Shown here: in pieces, positions 57,095 to 64,000 of the stretch
Position numbering within the stretch: the first letter of the stretch is position 1
Layout: each line of letters starts with the position of its first letter
Source: Pomphorhynchus laevis
Taxonomy: Eukaryota; Acanthocephala; Palaeacanthocephala; Echinorhynchida; Pomphorhynchidae
Assembly: GCA_012934845.2 (NCBI GenBank)
Contig: WNNJ02003863.1
Coordinates: 111,567-175,566 of the forward strand
Direction: 5' to 3'
Length of the DNA: 64,000 bases
The notes under the pieces: generated by a model
Seen by the model: the letters and a program-made list of their open reading frames with translations, nothing else
Database searches by the model: none
Told to the model about the DNA's origin: nothing
Made by a program: the position numbers and the translations under genes

Positions 57095-57227
57095 CATCAC
57101 AAATATGACTACAACTCGTAATATGCTCCCTTTGAAATGCTCGAACCCACCTCGCTGTTTTCGCCACAGAAGGACTTATCCAATACTCAACATCGATTAC
57201 CATTTGCGACGAACTACGTTTCTGTGA
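57095..57227 (-). CDS. Exon: end of spacer and first part of a TSP1 module
   Basis: The exon has 44 codons plus one base, between acceptor TATTTTAG and donor GTAAGA. The peptide has Trp at positions 16 and 27 and ends TSCSHICD, giving the CSxxC start of a TSP1 module. The final G joins the two leading bases of the next exon to make GGG. The fused reading, CSHICD then GTMSIKVYSC, restores a TSP1 core (C-x3-C-x-G-x(n)-V-x-C). No homology was checked. The support is the phase match and the TSP1 spacing after joining. Confidence 0.65.
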
Positions 57228-57748
57228 CTAAAATAAAGGAACAATTGGAAGCTTTAAATATTGTAATAAATGCTATCTTCTTAGACCTGGATCAGTAAAT
57301 GAATTTACAGTAACACTATTTAGATAAATTAAGAAACTTCAGAAAATTATTCTTAGAGAAAAATGTAAAAAATGTCAAAATAAAGAAAGTCATCCTTGTG
57401 AAAAAATTGAATTTGCGTTGCTAGATAAATATATAATAATATGCTGATTTGAAAATAAAGATTTTTTTACCAAAAAATGAATCAAAACCATTTATATATA
57501 TAGTACTGATGACAATATATAATGTGGAGCTCAACGAAACGCAAAAAGAGACTGTTTATCCCGGTATGTCATTCGTTCCGTTCCCTCGTGAATTTGGACG
57601 TTTGGATTAAATTAGGCAGATACGTTATGCTGCCACTAAGATAACAAAGGACATCTCGAACCAGGACGACGCCACAAACGCAAAGAATAATTTTCTAAGT
57701 TCGGCTATTACGCAAAAATAAGTTAACATTGAGGGTGACAGATCAAAT

Positions 57749-58830
57749 TTGTCAAAAACGCAGATACATGCAATTAGGGAATTAAGATCGAATCCAAATA
57801 TCATGATACTACCGGCTGACAATGGCAACAAAACTGTAATTTGGTCTACCGAAGATTACATTGCCGAAGGAATGCGTCAATTGAATGGTGATGCATATGA
57901 GCGAATTGAGCTAGTGGATCACCTAGATATTGCTAACGAGGTACACACTGTCATTTCTACGATAATAAAGGATCACGAGGTAAAAATATAGTTATTTGTT
58001 CGATAATCCTATTTTGGGATATATGTGTTTCTTCTGAAGATACATAAAACCTAACTCCTTGTCCTGGACGATATTATCAGGAATTGCGGAACATCAACCG
58101 GAAAATTAGCCGCTATTTACATGATAAATTATATCCCTTGTTAAGGGAATGTCCTTCATTTATAAACATCACAGATCAATTCATAAGAAAGTTTGAAGAT
58201 GCTAAACTGTCGTTTAACTCTGATAGTATAGTATTTACGATTGACGTAGAGTTGCTGTTTGCCTACATCATTTTGAGTAACGGTGTTAATGCCGTCAAAC
58301 AGCTTATGTTATCAGCAGAATATGATGACTCTGAAATAGAAACTATTTGTACTCTATTGGAAGTGGTAAGGGAATCTACCACCACATTAAATGATAAGAT
58401 CTTTAAACAGACCAGAGGAACATCGATGAGTAGCATTATAGGACCCACATATGCAGGGTTGTATGTGGCATACGTAGAGAAATGTTTCATAGCTTCGCGG
58501 AAGTTAGTGCCCACATGTTGGATACGATATGTAGATGATATTTTTGGTGTTTGAAGTTACGGTGAGGAATCGCTCGTGCAATTCTTGAACGATATCAATG
58601 CTTTCTCTGAACTTAAATTTGTACGGTCGGTGGTGGATATTCATGGCATTAATTTCCTGGATGTAAAGATTTATTTGGATTCCCAAGAAGGGTGGCAAAC
58701 TACTGTCTACCGTAAATTTGAGGGCACTCGTACCTTCATACATGGCAATAGTGCGCGTCATCAGAGAATAGAAAGATTAATGATTAGAAACGAGATGATT
58801 CGTAGTAAGAAGATTTGCTCTACATCATAA
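57749..58830 (+). pseudogene. PLE reverse transcriptase remnant
   Basis: Three open pieces (57749-57991, 58084-58554, 58576-58830) carry NIMILPADNGNKTVIW, FTIDVELLFAYI (motif A), QTRGTSMSSIIGPTYAGLYV (motif B), WIRYVDDIFGV (motif C) and INFLDVKIYLD (motif E region). Motif order and spacing match Penelope RT. It is broken in a few places and not expected to be functional. Confidence 0.88.
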
Positions 58831-59299
58831 GATTTCGCATTAACAATAAATAAGCTTAAAGATGAATTCCTAGCACGTGGTTATAGGAAATATCAAATTA
58901 AACGACAAATCAAGGACGTTTGCAGAATGGATAGATATGAATTACTTAATCGAATATTTCTGCCAGAAGATGAGGGAGGTGATTGTTATATTGTAACTGA
59001 CTATCATCCGGTCTTATTATCTTTGGAGGGTGATCTCAATAAAGCATAAGCGCCTTTGAATGTGACCACTGACTCAAAGAAAAACTGAAAGTAGTTTTTA
59101 AAAAAAATTTAATCTGAGAAAGATACTAACAAATAAATTACGTAATGAGGGTGCATTAAGTGGTACACGCCCTGTGGTGATAATAGATACAAATGCTTCA
59201 CAGAAATAAACAGAGGCAACAAATTTTGTAGCTATGTTACGACGTTACAGCACACCACAAGGTGTGTGGCCACATGTAAAACGAAAAATCTAATATACT

Positions 59300-59570
59300 T
59301 GTGTTCGTGTGCTAAATGTCGGTTCAGTATGTCGGTGAAACAAGGAATCAGCTCAATATTCGTATGAATAATAGACGTTGCGACATTACAGCTGGGCGAA
59401 CTGGCGGGATGGTGGGGCTAATCATTCTATTGAACACCCTGGACATAGAATGAGTCTTATGGTTTTGGAGAATGAATTATCTAACTTGACCGCAAGGAGA
59501 AACAGATAACAGTTCTGGATAGCGCAACTTATGACTGATCTACACCTAAGCGCATTCAATGACTGCCACT
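59300..59570 (+). pseudogene. PLE GIY-YIG endonuclease remnant
   Basis: KCRFSYVGETRNQLNIRMNN holds the second half of the signature (YVGET) and the conserved R-x-N-N segment. Later NSFYxxPGHRM-like and ERNRxQFWIAQLMTDLHL-like stretches match the end of Penelope nucleases. Confidence 0.65.
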
Positions 59571-59884
59571 TACCTTAGGCGCAAAAAACTATATTTGGAT
59601 TTTGTATGTTTGATTTGCTGTTTTCTTGTATTGCAGACATTATATTGTGTATGTATATATTTTAGATTGAACTGAGGAACGCGTACTAAAGCCGAAAGCT
59701 TTTCAGATAAATCAGAGTCAAATTTTGTCGTCCATTGGATTTCGATTTCGATCATAGAATAAATATTTTGAAAATATTCCATAAATGGGATCTCGAGTGC
59801 GGTTTAACGACAACATAGAATATTTATACAGATTTATAATTTATACTGGACATAACCTTATCAGACGAGATTATTTCAACGAAA

Positions 59885-60000
59885 TTACAATATCAATAAC
59901 ATAAGTTAGCGAAATATCAATATAAAATTTTATTTTTTCTTTGATCCAGATCCATAATTCTTTATCAATAATGGATCATTATCAACTATTTAAAATTAAT
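59885..60000. repeat. Fold-back element fragment
   Basis: One arm only: AAGTTAGCGAAATATCAATA, CTTTGATCCAGATCC and TTATCAATAATGGATCATTA. Confidence 0.75.
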
Positions 60001-60009
60001 ATTTTAATA

Positions 60010-60660
60010 TTATGTTGTTGTTCGAAGGACGAATGAAGCTGAATCTAAAATAAAGATTGCATAATTTTTGTAGTCAAAATATAATAAAGAATCAGTCTAT
60101 ATGCTGTCTAAAAAACCATCAATATTGCCTAATTAACCATAAATGTTGAATAATTTAGACACCTGCATACTGTCTAAATAACTCGTAAATATTAAATAGT
60201 TGAAAATATCTTTACATAGCAATTGACGAAGATTAACAAAATTATTTTTGAAGTTTCATTGAATCATTGATAAACGTGATAATAAGTTCTATAAAATATT
60301 TTGCCCTATATCGGAAACTTTAATATTAAAATAAAATATGAGGACCAAAATGATTTTTTCTTGCAAAATAAAAAAATTTAATTTCATATTCGATAGTCAC
60401 TTGAACAAAAATGCATTTTTGTTCCGAAGATGATAACTGTATCAGTCGAAATATCGAGCTTAAACCTGATTTTATTCAAAAAAAAATATTTTTGGACTTT
60501 CCAATTCAATTAACCAAATAAGAAGAATATAAAAACATTAAAAAAGCCCTAACTATTTCAGAAATAGCTATTATCCATTTTTAAATAGGAGTTGATATGA
60601 TATAGATTCCGTATGATACTACTCTCATGGATCGTGATTTATCTGGTTTGCAGCATTTGA
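60010..60660. other. Intron sequence, nothing recognised
   Basis: No supported feature. Confidence 0.5.
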
Positions 60661-60665
60661 CTTAC

Positions 60666-60835
60666 GTATAGCTTAAATCCTTCATTAATTCCTCTCGTAA
60701 TATTGATCCATTCAGTGTCGGCATCAACACCACTGTAGTCAATGGATATGGACTTATATTTAAACGTGCGTCTGTTCCGGACATAGCTGAGTTCATCATT
60801 AACTACACCATGACGTCCTTTTTCATCTTTTAATA
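60666..60835 (-). CDS. Exon: ADAMTS-type spacer domain segment
   Basis: The exon has 2 bases plus 56 codons, with acceptor TTTAG before it and donor GTAAGT after codon TAC. The peptide starts VLKDEKGRHGVVND, has the string RRTFKYKSISIDYSG, then TEWINITRG, and ends GFKLY. The pattern of a basic turn, F-x-Y-x(5)-D-Y-x-G and then E-W/R-I-x-I-x-G-x(4)-G is what the beta-rich, cysteine-free spacer of ADAMTS and ADAMTS-like proteins shows. There is one N-glycosylation sequon (NIT). It is the most upstream exon recognised. It ends in phase 0, which matches the next exon at 57227. The assignment rests on pattern memory, not on an alignment. Confidence 0.7.
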
Positions 60836-61149
60836 CTAAATGGTAAAATGCATATAGTCACAGATTGCATTACAGCAAGGATAAATACTTATAAAGAACA
60901 TACTTTTATTTGCAGTTCCAAAACAGCCCAAAATACAAAGTTATTCAGCATAAATTAAATACCATTTTGATGGTAAAATTATCAAAATATAATTATGATG
61001 TTCAAATAGTAGAAAAAGAAGAAATTTATTCATTTGTATTTAAAATTGTAAAAGGTTCAAAGTGATAAGGTGGTATGTTACTTCTACATAACAAGTTGAA
61101 ATGTTTAAAAGAAATGTAAAAAATAGCATTAAAATATGTTAAGAATTAT

Positions 61150-61245
61150 TGGAGCTGGATCAAAAAAAGAAGATACATTTTATTTGATATTTCGCCAACC
61201 TCTGTTAGCATATTTAGAAAATTACTGAAGAAAATTACTTATTCA
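61150..61245. repeat. Fold-back element fragment, reverse
   Basis: TTGGAGCTGGATCAAA and GATATTTCGCCAACCTCTGT, the reverse complement of the arm at 59885-60000. Confidence 0.75.
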
Positions 61246-61794
61246 GAAAATTACTTTTTAAATAGATATTAATTATTTATAGATATTTAATTATTATAAT
61301 AATTAATTAATAATTTTTAAATTATTTATAGACTATAAAAAACATGCCAATAAAATATTAATAAAATAGTAGTGATCAATCTAGTCAAACACAATTCAAA
61401 TATGAAATCAATTTTGTTCATATATTAAAGTAACACAAATAGTATTATATAATGAAAATATAAAATTATAAAAAAATATACAAACGAATATTTTCAAATT
61501 TTGAAAATATGTACAACTAAAAACTATTCAGATGATATTCTATACTTGGGACTAAATATGGTACTACTTTGTAGTAGTACAATATCGCCGGGACCATCAC
61601 AAGAGTACATATTTAATATAGTTGACTTATCAATGATAGTTGAATTATCAATAATTACAGCGCCCAGAAGCAAACATTTTTCATATGAAAACGCTTCGCT
61701 CAAACGAACTTCTCAATCTACAACAAAAATAAAAAAACAAAAATAATAAAATTTTGATTAATTACAATTTATCCGGAAATTTTTATTGTATGTA

Positions 61795-61985
61795 AAGGTA
61801 ATGATGTGATACTCCATCCCATTTGTATATGCTTTCAATATTAATTCCGAATATTTCTGTCATGACCTATCATTCGCGGCTCTAATAGTTTTAGATCTCT
61901 AGAATCTATCATTCCGTTTCGAAAAAAAATATAATCGAATATCCTTTTCTACATTATGTTGCCTGAAACAATGATTTACTACTTT
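61795..61985 (-). pseudogene. PLE endonuclease C-terminus, minus copy of an inverted pair
   Basis: The minus strand reads RQHNVEKDIRLYFF, KRNDRF and TIRAANDRS, homologous to the plus-strand copy at 62310-62430 (AGAGCCGCGAATGATAGGTC shared in inverted orientation). Confidence 0.7.
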
Positions 61986-62129
61986 ATTAAGAAAGTCTAT
62001 TATTATGATTTACTACGATATCACGATGTGTTAATTTCAAACATGTACACACGAACTATCGAAGTTCTGTGAAAATGTAGCGGATGCATATCAGTCATTA
62101 GCACAGTAACACTATTAAAATATAAGTTA

Positions 62130-62430
62130 TACAACACAACTACACGTGCAACCATTAGTGATGCATATATTGCGACGTTTAGAATATGCAAAATTCAATA
62201 TGTTGGAGAAACCAGCTTAAGCATGAATAGGGCTTAAGCCCATGAATAGGGCTTATTTTCCTTTAACATTAGGAAAATATTAAGACATAGCGATGCCGTA
62301 GTAAATCAATATATCAGGCAACATAATGCAGAGAAACATATTCTATTATATTATTTACGGCAACGGAATGATAGATTCTAAAAATCGAAAAAGATTAGAG
62401 CCGCGAATGATAGGTCAATTAATGTAGTGA
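62130..62430 (+). pseudogene. PLE endonuclease remnant, plus copy of an inverted pair
   Basis: YIATFRICKIQYVGETSLSM carries the Penelope C-x2-QYVGET motif. Then NQYIRQHNAEKHILLYYLRQ and RNDRF and IRAANDRSI follow. The part from 62310 is duplicated in inverse at 61860-61985. Confidence 0.75.
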
Positions 62431-62432
62431 AT

Positions 62433-62497
62433 CGAAGATCCCTACAATGATAGGTCAATTCACAACATGAATTGACCTATCATTGTAGTGCTCTTCG
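62433..62497. repeat. Perfect 21-bp hairpin at the end of the PLE fragment
   Basis: CTACAATGATAGGTCAATTCA (first 20 bases at 62442-62461) is exactly mirrored at 62468-62488, with flanking CGAAGA/TCTTCG pairing outside a 3-base bulge. The stem word GATAGGTCAATT also occurs at 62409 and GATAGGTCA, inverted, at about 61866. Confidence 0.8.
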
Positions 62498-62759
62498 AAA
62501 TTACCCGAGTATTTAGAAATTTTATCCATAAGTGTTTCTTGATTGCCAACAATTAGACGTCCTGATGTTGTCTTATTTTTTTGTGAGGCTTTGGTGATAT
62601 ATATGACATAACGCTATGTTAACACCACGATAACAAAATATATGCAAAAGATTAAGTCAAAAGCTTTTGTGAATATATAATGCTAGGTGTAGGTCACTTG
62701 GAATAGAGGTATGGTGACATTTATTCTTTATTCGAATACATAATATATTATGTAAAGGT

Positions 62760-62900
62760 AAATTAATATAATGTTTTTATTTTAAATTTTTATAATAAAT
62801 TTTATCGTTATATAAATATTAATTGTATAAAATCGTATATAATTATTTATTTTTAATTCATATATAGTATAAAATACTTATACTAAGTTAGCTGATCGTA
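62760..62900 (+). mobile_element. PLE-A 3' terminal fragment
   Basis: AT tail and terminus ATACTAAGTTAGCTGATC. Confidence 0.6.
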
Positions 62901-62999
62901 TTTGTTCTACTGACGACTTATTATTGACCTGTTAACTTTGTTTTTCCGGTATTTTGATACGACATTATTATTTTTTACTTATTTTCAAGCAAGTTTGAT

Positions 63000-63510
63000 G
63001 AATTTTATTTCTATTTCTTACAATGGAGAAGTATAAATCAACAAAATATTATGAAAATATTAAATTAACAATATATAAATCAACAAAATATTATTAAAAA
63101 TGTATTTACACTCTTAAGCGAAAAGATTTTACGAATAAGCAATATGCTTTGTATTAAAATAATATACTAGATAATCAAATTTCATCAGGTGAAAATAAGT
63201 CATTAGTATGTATTAGGCTCCGTTGCTATATTGGGTCGAGGAATAAGAGCCGAAACTTGATAGCATATCAGTCCCTCCTGGTGGCCACGATTCCTTATTC
63301 TGATATAACATTTGTTATTTTTACTCGTCACTTAATATTTTTTAATATTTTGGCAAGTCAATTAATAAACAAATAATTTTTATTTTAAATTTTTACTTTA
63401 TGTAAATTTCTATTTTATTAAATCTTATATAATTATTTGTTATTTAAAATTATTTATCTTTATTTTTAATTTATATATTGTATAAAATAAGTAGACTTAG
63501 TTATCTGAAA
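63000..63510 (+). mobile_element. PLE-A 3' fragment with structured block
   Basis: From the C-terminal coding tail (ACTCTTAAGCG) through the ATGCTTTGTATTAAAATAA junction, block 63191-63290 and terminus AAGTAGACTTAGTTATCTG near 63490. Confidence 0.8.
63191..63290 (+). ncRNA. Structured RNA block with covarying first helix
   Basis: Here GGCTC pairs with GAGCC, whereas other copies have GGCCC with GGGCC, so a C-G pair became T-A. TGCTAT/ATAGCA keeps the second, interleaved helix. Confidence 0.55.
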
Positions 63511-63904
63511 TAATTCATAACATCCTCCTTAGTGATTTTTAAACTTAAATATAAAAATTCTAAATTAAATTGTTATCAACAAATCGAATGTCTACTAATG
63601 TGAATAGTGCGAATAGCTGTCTGCTAGCTCTAATAGTAGTACAATTACAGCAAAAATATGTACAAAGTATGTCCTTAGTAATCGAGTTTCAATAATTTGT
63701 CTTATATATTCGAGTCTTTTAATTCATATGTTAACATTTATAAAAATAAATTTACTATGGGTTGTAGTAATTTATTAATAATTGTATCAATTCATTTTAA
63801 TGCGTGAAGAATTATGATTGTTCGTATAGTCTCCTTGTCGCTATTTCATCAGAGAATATCCAACATTTTATGAAGTCTGATTTGATAATAGATTTATCTA
63901 GACT

Positions 63905-63915
63905 ATATATATATA

Positions 63916-64000
<85 letters not shown>
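63905..64000. repeat. (TA)n microsatellite at the window edge
   Basis: More than 80 bases of TA repeats interrupted by a few ACTATA units. Confidence 0.95.

Larger units (their letters stand above)
57525..59790 (+). mobile_element. Penelope-like element, near full length but degenerate
   Basis: Plus-strand order: N-terminal PGMSFVPFPREFGRLD, ILPADNGNKTVIW (the ADKG-type motif, here ADNG), RT motifs to 58830, a post-RT linker, GIY-YIG nuclease remnants near 59300-59570, and a terminus with CTGAGGAACG and AAGCCGAAAGC near 59665. It lies in the intron between the two upstream exons of the TSP1 gene. Confidence 0.85.
1538..60835 (-). other. Large minus-strand gene for a spacer plus multi-TSP1 secreted protein (ADAMTS/GON-1/papilin-like), partial at both ends
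   Basis: Thirteen minus-strand exons can be read in order: an ADAMTS-type spacer exon, a TSP1 module split over two exons, then nine TSP1 exons and one cysteine-free TSP1-sized exon. Reading phases agree at every junction that can be tested: phase 0 from 60666 to 57227, phase 1 from 57095 to 55928, phase 2 from 55811 to 50948, then phase 0 throughout. The spacer followed by a long TSP1 series is known from GON-1/ADAMTS9/20, ADAMTS-like proteins and papilin, all secreted extracellular-matrix proteins. No metalloprotease, Cys-rich, GON, Kunitz or PLAC domain is visible here, so the subfamily is open. Introns reach about 23 kb and are packed with mobile elements. A missed exon between 9.9 and 32.9 kb is possible, because the 32942-33091 exon stops short of the usual Trp pair. 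Confidence 0.8.

Noticed and set aside
61501-61746. 81-codon plus-strand open frame as a gene
   Set aside because: No motif or supportive context. AT-rich codon use as in chance frames.
1-64000. LTR retrotransposons, Polintons or other virus-like elements
   Set aside because: No gag, protease, integrase, capsid or envelope signature and no paired long terminal repeats around such genes were seen. The repeated termini near 52-53.6 kb belong to Penelope-like elements.
63905-64000. Regulatory TATA-rich region
   Set aside because: It is a simple TA microsatellite at the window edge.

Overview
The window looks like a stretch of one very large, intron-rich gene in an AT-rich invertebrate genome, most likely a flatworm and probably a trematode near the schistosomes. 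The strongest clue is a family of about 315-bp repeats carrying near-textbook hammerhead ribozymes in the arrangement known from the schistosome Sm-alpha elements. Numerous Penelope-like elements (PLEs) and AP-endonuclease LINEs fit this but do not prove it. No species is assigned.

The host gene runs on the minus strand across nearly the whole window, from about 60.8 kb down to 1.5 kb, and leaves the window at both ends. Thirteen exons can be read from splice sites and protein content. An ADAMTS-type spacer exon (60666-60835) is followed by a series of thrombospondin type 1 (TSP1) modules, most of them one module per exon, 50-72 codons long, with phase 0 at both ends. The order fits a secreted matrix protein of the ADAMTS/GON-1/ADAMTS-like/papilin group. 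The metalloprotease, if present, would lie beyond 64 kb and the C-terminus before position 1.

Everything else is intronic and mostly mobile DNA. One PLE family (called PLE-A here) has at least ten copies in the window (1.8-3.1, 5.6, 10.2-10.6, 11.7-13.2, 18.5-18.9, 20.7-21.5, 21.7-22.7, 26.9-30.0, 62.8, 63.0-63.5 kb). Its 3' end contains a strongly conserved block with interleaved complementary segments and compensatory changes between copies. Other PLE fragments with GIY-YIG nuclease remnants lie at 13.4, 38.1-39.0, 43.8-44.5, 47.6-48.8, 51.9-53.7, 53.9-54.2, 57.5-59.8 and 61.8-62.4 kb. LINE remains lie at 1-0.5, 6.7-9.7, 41.2-42.0 and 44.6-47.6 kb. There are also a 357-bp tandem array (35.8-37.3 kb), a fold-back element family, tRNA-derived SINEs and several hairpins.

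The most unusual object is at 27830-29440. It is an intact 512-codon open reading frame that joins the C-terminal zinc-finger and restriction-like endonuclease region of an R2-type non-LTR retrotransposon to a complete LIM domain. The whole unit sits inside a PLE-A copy, is flanked by a perfect 13-bp direct repeat, has no poly(A) tail and is far more GC-rich than its surroundings. It looks like a retrotransposed unit in which a LIM-only protein was captured by a retroelement. A second theme is repeated head-to-head pairing of truncated PLE copies (four places), giving large inverted repeats inside introns.
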